DNA of 10,724 nt from Bacillota bacterium (GTDB taxonomy: Bacteria > Bacillota > Clostridia > Peptostreptococcales > Anaerovoracaceae): positions 1-10,724 of the forward strand of contig JAEEGU010000126.1 in NCBI GenBank assembly GCA_016280485.1, given 5' to 3'. Numbering within the stretch: the first letter of the stretch is position 1; each line of letters starts with the position of its first letter. The notes below the pieces were generated by a model. That model saw only the letters and a program-made list of their open reading frames with translations. It searched no databases and was not told the origin of the DNA. Position numbers and translations under genes: made by a program. Of this stretch, positions 1 to 5,241 are shown piece by piece.

Positions 1-453
1 CAGCGCGATTTCCCGGCATCGGTCTACGAGGTTGTAATTTCCGGCTTTGCCGGCGGTCTCGGCAGCCGCTTCTTTTACTCGAAAAAGGAAAAGGAGCTTG
101 CCCTTGCTGCAATTGAAAGGCTTGGTATGTCTGAGTTTGTGCACAGATGCTACCGTGATCTTTCGGGCGGCCAGCAGCAGAGAGTCCTGCTTGCGCGCGC
201 AATCTGCGGAGCAAAAAAAATCCTTGTACTGGATGAACCCGTGGCGGGCCTCGACCCTGCCGCAACGAGGAATATGTACGACATCATCAGCGAGCTCAAC
301 CGCAGGGAGGGGCTGACCATAATAATGGTTTCGCACGATGTGGAGGTAGCAACCGGCTATGCGACGCAGGTATTAAAGCTCACCTCCGACGGATACAGTA
401 TATTCCGTCCGCGCCAGACAAAGCAGCAAAAATCCGAAAGGAGGGGCGAATAA
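1..453 (+). CDS. znuC: Metal ABC transporter ATP-binding protein, 3' part (ZnuC/MntB type)
   Basis: This is the C-terminal 150 residues of an ABC ATPase whose 5' end lies outside the window. The frame is open from base 1. The ABC signature LSGGQQQR is at bases 160-183, Walker B (ILVLDEP) at about 220-240 with the catalytic Glu codon at 235-237, the D-loop (AGLD) follows, and the switch His (SHD) is at 334-336. The Walker A and Q-loop are off the window. The family powers import of Zn(II) or Mn(II) through a membrane permease at the cytoplasmic face. The substrate class is inferred from the ABC-3 type permease that follows; Zn versus Mn cannot be decided. Its stop codon overlaps the permease start (TAATG), so the two are translationally coupled. 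A binding-protein gene would be expected upstream, outside the window. The tail after the H-loop is Lys/Gln-rich and ends in KSERRGE. Confidence 0.9.
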   Translation, partial: QRDFPASVYEVVISGFAGGLGSRFFYSKKEKELALAAIERLGMSEFVHRCYRDLSGGQQQRVLLARAICGAKKILVLDEPVAGLDPAATRNMYDIISELNRREGLTIIMVSHDVEVATGYATQVLKLTSDGYSIFRPRQTKQQKSERRGE

Positions 454-1301
454 TGAACGGACTTGAAAATATAGCCTTTTATTTCACCTTTCCTTTTGTA
501 AGATACGCCTTGATTGTTGGGGTCTTCATCTCCTTAAGCGCTGCGCTCCTCGGAGTGCCGCTTGTATTAAAGCGCTTTTCATTCATAGGAGACGGCCTGT
601 CGCACGTGGCATTCTGCGCCATGGCGATATCGGCTGTAATGAACCTCTACAGCGACATGATTGTAATCGTGCCGGTGACTGTGATATCGGCGATTATAAT
701 TCTTCGCGCCGGTCAAAACACCAGAATCCGCGGCGATGCTGCGATTGCAATGCTTTCCGTAAGCGCAATGGCAATAGGATATCTCTTAATGAACATTTTT
801 ACCGTCTCGGGAAACGTTTCCGGAGATGTGTGCTCGACGCTTTTCGGATCGGTTGCGATACTGACCCTGTCAAAGAGCGACGTTTGGCTTTGCATCGCGA
901 TGTCGATTCTGGTAATCGCGGTCTATACGCTGTTTTACAACAAGCTCTTTGCGGTTACCTTTGACGAAAACTTCGCCGAAGCGACGGGTGTAAAATCCGA
1001 CTTTTACAACACGATGATTGCGGTAATCACCGCTATTATCATAGTGCTCGCGATGAAGCTGGTGGGAACGCTGCTTATATCGGCTCTCGTCATCTTCCCG
1101 GCACTTTCCGCGATGAGGCTTTTCAAAAGCTTTAAGTCGGTTATAGTATTTTCAGCGATTATATCGGTGGCGTGCTCTGTTATCGGAATCCTGGCATCAA
1201 TCTTAGCTTCTACGCCGGTCGGCTCCACCATCGTGGTGGCAGACCTTGCCGTTTTCGCAATCTGCTCTGCCCTTGGCAAAGTCCTGAAAGTAGACATGTA
1301 G
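453..1301 (+). CDS. znuB: Metal ABC transporter permease (ABC-3 family, ZnuB-like)
   Basis: This is a 282-residue, very hydrophobic integral membrane protein with about eight or nine predicted transmembrane segments, a normal length for ABC-3 permeases. The N-terminal motif around residues 20-55 (SLSAALLGVPLVLKRFSFIGDGLSHVAF) matches the conserved family pattern in which an early Gly-rich helix leads to a 'GDGLSH' turn. A later LVGTLLISALVIFPALSAMRL stretch, at about residues 203-223, is also typical. The protein would form the channel for Zn(II) or Mn(II) import with the ATPase upstream. The start is the ATG at 453, which overlaps the ATPase stop by one base and has an AGGAGGGG ribosome site about 7 bases upstream. 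A short hairpin overlaps the stop codon. Metal specificity is not readable from the sequence. Confidence 0.92.
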   Translation: MNGLENIAFYFTFPFVRYALIVGVFISLSAALLGVPLVLKRFSFIGDGLSHVAFCAMAISAVMNLYSDMIVIVPVTVISAIIILRAGQNTRIRGDAAIAMLSVSAMAIGYLLMNIFTVSGNVSGDVCSTLFGSVAILTLSKSDVWLCIAMSILVIAVYTLFYNKLFAVTFDENFAEATGVKSDFYNTMIAVITAIIIVLAMKLVGTLLISALVIFPALSAMRLFKSFKSVIVFSAIISVACSVIGILASILASTPVGSTIVVADLAVFAICSALGKVLKVDM

Positions 1302-1318
1302 TCCCTATAGCCGGGACT
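1300..1318 (+). other. Small hairpin overlapping the permease stop codon
   Basis: AGTCCC (1300-1305) and GGGACT (1313-1318) form a perfect 6-bp stem with a 7-base loop. Only a broken T-stretch (TTGATTT) follows, so it is at best a weak terminator or a 3'-end stabiliser of the transporter mRNA. Confidence 0.35.
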
Positions 1319-1354
1319 TGATTTAAAGCCAATTGCGGCTATTGATTTAAAGCC
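1318..1354 (+). repeat. 13-base direct repeat TTGATTTAAAGCC (two copies)
   Basis: TTGATTTAAAGCC occurs at 1318-1330 and again exactly at 1342-1354, a 24-base period. The 11 bases between the copies contribute to a small AGCC/GGCT hairpin (1327-1340). The second copy runs straight into the double-hairpin repeat, which suggests a duplication at the edge of that element. The function is unknown. Confidence 0.7.
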
Positions 1355-1398
1355 TTCCCCTTGAGGGGAAGGTGTCACCGAAGGTGACGGATGAGGTG
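1351..1398 (+). repeat. Double-hairpin intergenic repeat (REP/MITE-like)
   Basis: Two perfect hairpins lie back to back. CCTTCCCC-TTGA-GGGGAAGG occupies 1353-1372, and GTCACC-GAA-GGTGAC occupies 1374-1388. GGATGAGGTG follows. I recognise this layout (CCTTCCCC...GGGGAAGGTG, then a variable GTxxC hairpin, then GGATGAGG) as a short dispersed repeat common in gut Clostridia genomes. That is from memory and was not searched. Only one copy is in this window. It abuts the hydrolase gene, and its 3' end appears to provide that gene's ribosome binding site. Confidence 0.7.
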
Positions 1399-1401
1399 TT
1401 T

Positions 1402-2292
1402 ATGAGAAGAATTTTATCCCTGGCGCTGGCCGCTGCCCTTATCTTAATATGCACAGCCTGCGCACCCCAAACCGTCGATGTGCGGGTTGAGACGGTCTAC
1501 CTGCCTCACGATGACGGCACCTACGCTTATGCGGAAGCAGTCTACCCGGCAGGCGCGACGGAAGAAGAGGTTCCGCTTGTCGCAATGGGGCACGGCTTCA
1601 CCGGCACCTTAAACAGCGGCGGAGCCGAGGAGCTTGCGCATCGCCTGGCAGAAGCGGGAATCGCCACAATCAGGGTGGACTTTGACCCAAGGACCGCCCC
1701 TGACAAAAAGGCGGAGAAGACCAATCTTTACAGCCTGACCAGCATGGAAGCCGACCTCGCACGCGGCATTGATTACATGTGCGAAACCTATAAAATCGAC
1801 GAAAGCCGCATCGGCCTCTACGCTCGCAGCATGGGCGGCAGAGTTGCTATGCGCATGGCAAACGAGAGCTACGGCGGGCGGGATTATGCGTGCATGAGCC
1901 TCGTGGCACCCGCGGGCAATGCCGGTGCCATGGTTTACTATATGGGCGGACAGGAAAAATGGGATGCCATGAAAGCAACGGCAGCGGCATTCGGCTATGT
2001 GGAAAAGCAGGGCCAAAAGCTTACACCACAGTGGTTTGAGGAGTTTGAGGAATATGACCCTTGCGCGTACGGCGACCGCTTCGGCGACAAACCTGTCTAC
2101 GTAATTTACAATACCGACGACTATGTTGTGACTTCGTCGACCTCAATTGACTGCGCAAATGCTTACGCGAACTCGCGTACAAAGGAGGTCACAACTACCG
2201 ACGGCCACGGCTACGAAATGGGCTTTAAGGAGTCGGAGCTAAAGGACGAGCTCATGGACAGCATTGTGGTGTTCTTTAAGGAGAATCTGTAG
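1402..2292 (+). CDS. Predicted lipoprotein alpha/beta hydrolase (esterase-like)
   Basis: This is a 296-residue protein. Residues 1-20 form a lipoprotein-type signal: two Arg, a hydrophobic stretch, then CTAC. Cys20 is the likely lipidated residue, although Cys rather than Leu at -3 is atypical. The remainder is an alpha/beta hydrolase. It has an oxyanion-type loop GHGFTG (63-68), a nucleophile elbow ARSMGG with Ser143 (first Gly of GxSxG replaced by Ala), an acid at Asp239 or Asp240 (YNTDDYVV) and His269 (DGHGYEM). The fold and motifs resemble acyl or feruloyl esterase/peptidase-like hydrolases anchored outside the membrane; the substrate is unknown. I chose the ATG at 1402 because the longer GTG start at 1372 lies inside the hairpin repeat and would add residues in front of the signal peptide. 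A GAGGTG at 1393-1398 is a short-spaced ribosome site. A terminator follows, so it is probably monocistronic or read through from the transporter. Confidence 0.85.
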   Translation: MRRILSLALAAALILICTACAPQTVDVRVETVYLPHDDGTYAYAEAVYPAGATEEEVPLVAMGHGFTGTLNSGGAEELAHRLAEAGIATIRVDFDPRTAPDKKAEKTNLYSLTSMEADLARGIDYMCETYKIDESRIGLYARSMGGRVAMRMANESYGGRDYACMSLVAPAGNAGAMVYYMGGQEKWDAMKATAAAFGYVEKQGQKLTPQWFEEFEEYDPCAYGDRFGDKPVYVIYNTDDYVVTSSTSIDCANAYANSRTKEVTTTDGHGYEMGFKESELKDELMDSIVVFFKENL

Positions 2293-2353
2293 GGTCGGCG
2301 GTGGCGGTTTGTCACTTGAAGATTTTTGTACGCGGTGTGTTTTTGATGTGTAC

Positions 2354-2383
2354 CGGACAATGCATTTGCATTGCCCGTTTTTT
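2354..2383 (+). terminator. Rho-independent terminator after the hydrolase gene
   Basis: CGGACAATGCA (2354-2364) pairs with TGCATTGCCCG (2367-2377) around a 2-base loop. There is one A/C mismatch. A run of six T follows at 2378-2383. Confidence 0.8.
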
Positions 2384-2563
2384 ATTGGGCGATTTGGTGC
2401 CACCTGTTCGACGCAGCGGTGGTGAGCTCACCGCTTTGGAAATGGCAAGTCAGGCAGTCTGTGGTTTCTGCACGAATTCCTCCGTTTTCCGTTGAAAACA
2501 GAAAACTGTTCGATAAACTGTAACTGTGGCGATACAAAACAATTAAAGTAAAATAATTTTAAT
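2384..2563. other. Gene-free stretch with several inverted repeats
   Basis: No credible gene is visible: short ORFs on both strands lack ribosome sites and family features. The stretch contains AGCGGTG/CACCGCT at 2415-2435, overlapping a perfect 12-base palindrome GGTGAGCTCACC at 2421-2432. A second hairpin GTTTTC/GAAAAC is at 2484-2499. It may be a remnant of a mobile or repeat element at the edge of the accessory AbiE region; I do not recognise it. Confidence 0.4.
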
Positions 2564-2693
2564 GTTGACATATTATGTAAAATGGTATATAGTGGAAATA
2601 CGGATAAATTATATTCTTGATTTTTTCGCGTAGCATCTATATAATTAAAGTAAACATACACACAAGATATACTTGCGTGAGCAATTACTTTAA
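2543..2693. promoter_or_regulatory. Three TTAAAGTAA motifs, candidate antitoxin operator sites
   Basis: TTAAAGTAA occurs at 2543-2551 and 2645-2653 on the + strand, and as its reverse complement at 2685-2693. The first two copies extend to a 12-base direct repeat (AATTAAAGTAAA at 2541 and 2643) that brackets the promoter. The second and third copies form a 9-base inverted repeat in the leader, ending just before the AAGGGGCG ribosome site of the first gene. AbiEi-family antitoxins are known to bind inverted repeats and repress their own promoter, so these are candidate operators. The region is AT-rich, so some similarity could be chance. Confidence 0.5.
2565..2593 (+). promoter_or_regulatory. 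Promoter of the abiE-like operon
   Basis: A perfect -35 TTGACA (2565-2570) is followed by a 17-base spacer and a -10 TATAGT (2588-2593). Transcription would begin near 2600, giving a leader of about 100 bases. Confidence 0.8.
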
Positions 2694-2703
2694 GGGGCGT
2701 AAT

Positions 2704-3246
2704 ATGCTATTATCGTATCAAGAATGCATAACTCAATATGGAAGCGACTACGGAATTAAAAAGGCGATTTCAGAGGGACGCCTTTTCTTCAAAGAAAAAG
2801 GTCTTTACTCTACTACGGAGCATTATTCGGAATTAAGTTCTATAATGCTCAAATATCCCAAGGCGGTGCTTACGGGGAAGAGCGCCTTTTACTATCATTC
2901 TTTGACGGACGGTATACCTGACTACTACTATCTGGCGACCAGGCGAAATGACACTCGCATTAATGATAAACGTGTGCAGCAGTCCTTCCTTAAAGAAGAA
3001 ATGTTCAATGCGGGCATTACTACTATGCGCTACAACAATTCCGTCATCAGAGTATATGACAGAGAGCGTATGCTGATAGAGCTTATGCGGTTTAAGGCGA
3101 AATATTCTTTAGATTACTACAAAGAAGTTGTTCTAAATTATCGAAAGATAGCAGATACGCTGGACTTCGTTTCAGTTGAAGACTACGCAATGATGTTCAA
3201 GAATGGGGGGACACTTCTTAATATGATTCAAATGGAGGTATTATGA
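2704..3246 (+). CDS. abiEi: AbiEi-like antitoxin / transcriptional repressor (type IV TA)
   Basis: This is a 180-residue protein resembling AbiEi-family antitoxins. The N-terminal part (about residues 1-50) fits a winged-helix DNA-binding domain: QYGSDYGIKKAISEGRLF, then an EKGLYST hairpin. The C-terminal part has the family's aromatic and basic character, including YKEVVLNYRK near residues 139-148. In this family the protein represses its operon and counteracts the toxin without stable complex formation. I chose ATG 2704 because AAGGGGCG lies about 5 bases upstream. The frame is open upstream to about 2617, but that part lies in the leader and holds the repeat motifs. The stop overlaps the next start (ATGA), coupling it to the toxin. 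Composition is clearly AT-richer than the neighbouring transporter and metabolic genes, consistent with transfer. Confidence 0.8.
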   Translation: MLLSYQECITQYGSDYGIKKAISEGRLFFKEKGLYSTTEHYSELSSIMLKYPKAVLTGKSAFYYHSLTDGIPDYYYLATRRNDTRINDKRVQQSFLKEEMFNAGITTMRYNNSVIRVYDRERMLIELMRFKAKYSLDYYKEVVLNYRKIADTLDFVSVEDYAMMFKNGGTLLNMIQMEVL

Positions 3247-4049
3247 GATTATATGAAGAGATTGAGAGGATTAAAGCAGAGGGATATAGTGAAGACAATG
3301 CGCGAGCGAAGCTTGGGCAAGATGTAGTTCTGAAAGCAATTTCGGAAAGCGGCATGGCCAGAAATGCCACCATTAAGGGTGGCGTAGTGATGCGTAGTCT
3401 TTCAGGCAACTCACGAAGAGCAACGCAGGATTTTGACTTGGACTTCATTCGTTACTCAATAATGGATGATTCTGTTCAAAGGTTTATAAGAAAACTCAAC
3501 TGCATAGAGGGGCTAAACATTGAGGTTATCGGAAAAATTATCCCGCTTAATCATCAGGATTATAAGGGAAAGCGCGTGTTTATTGCGATAACAGATACCG
3601 AAGGCACTGTCCTTTCTTTGAAAATGGACATTGGCATCCATAATGATTTGTCTGTGGAGCAAGAAGAATACGCCTTTGATGTTGGCTTCCAAAAAGATGC
3701 AGTCAGCCTTTTAATAAACTCTCCGGCACAAATGATTGCAGAAAAGCTTAAATCATTGGTGAGATTTGGAACACGTAACACGCGATACAAAGACATATTT
3801 GACATATGCTTTTTAAGTGAACGTGCAGATATTGATCAACTGAATGATTGTATTCGGAAATATATCTTCGCCGATCCGACGCTTCGCAGAGTATCATCCA
3901 TTCAGGATATTTACATTCGAGTTGAAAAGACCTTTAGCAATCCGGGCTATCTGAAAGAATTAGAGAAGTCAAAATTAAACTGGCTTGATATATCGATACA
4001 GGAAGTCATTAAAAGAGACTTGAGTTTTATCAGGAAACTGCAGAAATAA
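3243..4049 (+). CDS. abiEii: AbiEii-like nucleotidyltransferase toxin (type IV TA)
   Basis: This is a 268-residue protein of the AbiEii/AbiGii nucleotidyltransferase family. Motif I is visible as KGGVVMRSL (45-53) followed by TQDFDLDF (61-68), with the metal-binding acids most likely Asp63/65/67. A further acid lies in LKMDIG (Asp129). The C-terminal EKLKSL (167-172) and RYKDIFDI (181-188) match the conserved Lys/Asp motifs typical of the family. Such proteins are GTP- or nucleotide-dependent bacteriostatic toxins involved in phage abortive infection and plasmid or island maintenance; related proteins modify tRNA. The start overlaps the antitoxin stop by 4 bases and has a GGAGGT ribosome site (3234-3239). 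All expected motifs are present and the frame is uninterrupted, so it is likely active. No clear terminator follows; the next unit has its own promoter. Confidence 0.85.
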   Translation: MRLYEEIERIKAEGYSEDNARAKLGQDVVLKAISESGMARNATIKGGVVMRSLSGNSRRATQDFDLDFIRYSIMDDSVQRFIRKLNCIEGLNIEVIGKIIPLNHQDYKGKRVFIAITDTEGTVLSLKMDIGIHNDLSVEQEEYAFDVGFQKDAVSLLINSPAQMIAEKLKSLVRFGTRNTRYKDIFDICFLSERADIDQLNDCIRKYIFADPTLRRVSSIQDIYIRVEKTFSNPGYLKELEKSKLNWLDISIQEVIKRDLSFIRKLQK

Positions 4050-4127
4050 AACAGCAGGTGTTTCGTTCCGAAATAGGTTAAAAGTAACAACTATTTAGAC
4101 CTGATTAAAAAATCCTTTGCATACCAC

Positions 4128-4156
4128 TTGACAGTTATTTAACACAGTGCTAGCAT
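4128..4156 (+). promoter_or_regulatory. Promoter for the cobalamin riboswitch transcript
   Basis: A perfect -35 TTGACA (4128-4133), a 17-base spacer and a -10 TAGCAT (4151-4156) preceded by TGC (extended -10). It lies about 25 bases before the riboswitch P1 stem. Confidence 0.75.
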
Positions 4157-4180
4157 TGTTTTGTTGTGAATTTAATACAA

Positions 4181-4350
4181 GCGACAGAGTTCTGCGCCGC
4201 ACGCCATGTGGTGCAGCTAAGATGGAAGTATGTGAAAGTCATACGCGGTCCCGCCGCCGTAAGCGAGGAGCCGGAACCCACTATGCCACTGATTATTCGG
4301 GAAGGCGGGCTACAGCGATGATGCGCGAGCCGGAAGACATGCTCTATCGC
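4181..4350 (+). ncRNA. Cobalamin (adenosylcobalamin-type) riboswitch aptamer
   Basis: Closing stem P1 is GCGACAGAG (4181-4189) pairing with CTCTATCGC (4342-4350), with one mismatch. The conserved core reads in order: GGAAGTATGTGAAAGTC (4223-4239); GCGGTCCCGCCGCCGTAAGC (about 4245-4264); GGAGCC; TATGCCACTG (about 4281-4290); CGGGAAGGCGGG (about 4299-4310); CAGCGATGATGCGCGAGC; and the B12 box GCCGGAAGACATGC (about 4329-4342). These match the consensus of the Cobalamin riboswitch family, which senses coenzyme B12 forms and represses transport or surface-protein genes. An upstream promoter and downstream terminator complete a transcription-attenuation switch. The expected full-length target gene is absent; only an SLH protein fragment follows. 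Confidence 0.88.
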
Positions 4351-4400
4351 AAAGTAACCGCGGGTAATCGGCTTTGCTTGAAACATAGAACAGAAAAACG

Positions 4401-4428
4401 GACTGTAGCTTTGTGCTGCAGTCTTTTT
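4401..4428 (+). terminator. Riboswitch expression-platform terminator
   Basis: GACTGTAGC (4401-4409) pairs with GCTGCAGTC (4415-4423), with one G/U, around a 5-base loop. A run of five T follows at 4424-4428. It lies 50 bases after the aptamer, where a B12-dependent terminator is expected. Confidence 0.8.
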
Positions 4429-4927
4429 GTGTGCTCTTAACGTCGACGGCTCAATCGAAGTAATGACAGGCGTTTGCATAATCAAGGACGGAAAGAAGTT
4501 TGTAGACGTAAGCTCTTCCCACCTTACAACCTTCGTTGTAACCACTGAAGAGGTAAACAATCCGTTCTCTGATGTACAGAGCGGCGACTATTTCTATGCA
4601 CCCGTTCTCTGGGCAATTGCATCAGGCATCACAAAGGGCATCGGCGAGACCACATTTGCTCCAAACGATGTTGTTACTCGCGAGCAGCTTGCTTCCTTCA
4701 TCTATCGCTATGCGGTAGAAAAGGGCAAGGGCTACACGGAAGCACCTACAGCAAAGCTCGGCTTTAGCGACGCGGGCAGCGTTCACGCATGGGCTGACGA
4801 AGCAATGCACTGGTGCGTTGAAAAGGGCATCGTTTCCGGAATGGGTGAAAGCACGCTCGCTCCGCAGAATGAAGCAAACAGAGCACAGATTGTAACAATG
4901 CTTTATCGTTTCTCCTCTGTTCTTTAA
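4409..4927 (+). pseudogene. SLH-domain surface protein, C-terminal remnant
   Basis: The frame is open from 4409 (in-frame TAG at 4406) to TAA at 4925. It encodes only the C-terminal end of a larger cell-surface protein. After a short segment typical of domains ahead of SLH repeats (VDGSIEVMTGVCIIKDGKKF, then SSHLTTFVV), there are two SLH repeats. The first runs from about NPFSDV to FIYRYA, the second from LGFSDA to MLYRFSSVL, with the VTREQ and ANRAQ variants of the TRAE motif. SLH repeats anchor exported proteins to pyruvylated cell-wall polysaccharide. No signal peptide exists. The only upstream start in frame is a TTG at 4427 inside the terminator T-run, without a ribosome site, and the ATG at 4463 has none either. 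I therefore call it a 5'-truncated gene, probably once controlled by the riboswitch. The frame is intact, so truncation may be recent. Confidence 0.75.
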
Positions 4928-4941
4928 CAGAATAAAATAGT

Positions 4942-4985
4942 AAAAAGGAAGAGCCGCTCGGGGAAGCCCGGGCGGTTTTCCTTTT
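4942..4985 (+). terminator. Strong, probably bidirectional terminator
   Basis: A long stem: AAAAGGAA...CCGC...CGGG pairs with CCCG...GCGG...TTTCCTTTT around a GAAG loop (4962-4967 region). It has A- and T-rich flanks on both sides, so it can stop transcription from either direction. Confidence 0.85.
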
Positions 4986-5035
4986 CATAAATGACAAAAG
5001 ATATAATGAAAACACGAATAATTAACCAAATTCTT

Positions 5036-5064
5036 TTGACAAACCGATTTGCCTATTGTATAAT
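5036..5064 (+). promoter_or_regulatory. Consensus promoter of tRNA-Arg
   Basis: TTGACA (5036-5041), a 17-base spacer and TATAAT (5059-5064) form a perfect sigma-A consensus, 25 bases upstream of the tRNA 5' end. Confidence 0.92.
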
Positions 5065-5088
5065 AGGAAAGTACGGTAAGTACATCAT

Positions 5089-5164
5089 GCGCGTGTAGCT
5101 CAATGGATAGAGTGCCTGACTACGAATCAGTAGGTTGCACGTTCGAGTCGTGTCACGCGCACCA
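5089..5164 (+). tRNA. tRNA-Arg (anticodon ACG)
   Basis: This is a 76-base tRNA with encoded CCA. The acceptor stem is GCGCGTG with CACGCGC, discriminator A, then CCA (5162-5164). The D arm is GCTC/GAGT, the anticodon loop CTACGAA (ACG at 5122-5124), the variable loop AGGTT, and the T arm GCACG-TTCGAGT-CGTGT. The ACG anticodon, with A34 normally edited to inosine by TadA, decodes CGU/CGC/CGA. The top pair of the anticodon stem (27-43) is C/T and does not pair, which is slightly unusual. The same strand and downstream spacing make read-through into the transporter gene possible. Confidence 0.95.
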
Positions 5165-5165
5165 G

Positions 5166-5193
5166 ACCCCCGAGGCAATGCTTCGGGGGTTTC
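5166..5193 (+). terminator. Terminator after tRNA-Arg
   Basis: ACCCCCGA-GGC and GC-TTCGGGGGT form a strong GC-rich stem (5166-5190). Only three T follow directly, so termination may be partial. Confidence 0.7.
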
Positions 5194-5241
5194 ATCTTGT
5201 AATACGGTTAATACGGTTTTACCGCGAAAAACGGAGAATAA

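Noticed and set aside
1372..1401. Upstream GTG start for the hydrolase
   Set aside because: It lies inside the hairpin repeat and would put 10 extra residues in front of a good lipoprotein signal sequence.
2301..2495. Open frame of 64 codons on the + strand after the hydrolase
   Set aside because: It runs through the terminator at 2354-2383, has no ribosome site and shows no recognisable domain.
4050..4127. Possible terminator after the toxin gene
   Set aside because: Only weak pairings (TTTCG/CGAAA, AATAG/CTATT) without a T-run.
4147..4440. Open frame of 97 codons through the riboswitch
   Set aside because: The sequence is fully explained by the promoter, cobalamin aptamer and terminator; the translation has no protein-like features.
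5141..5164. tRNA-Arg 3' end as an integration (att) site
   Set aside because: I saw no second copy of the tRNA 3' end in the window and no integrase gene. The accessory segment is also on the 5' side of the tRNA.
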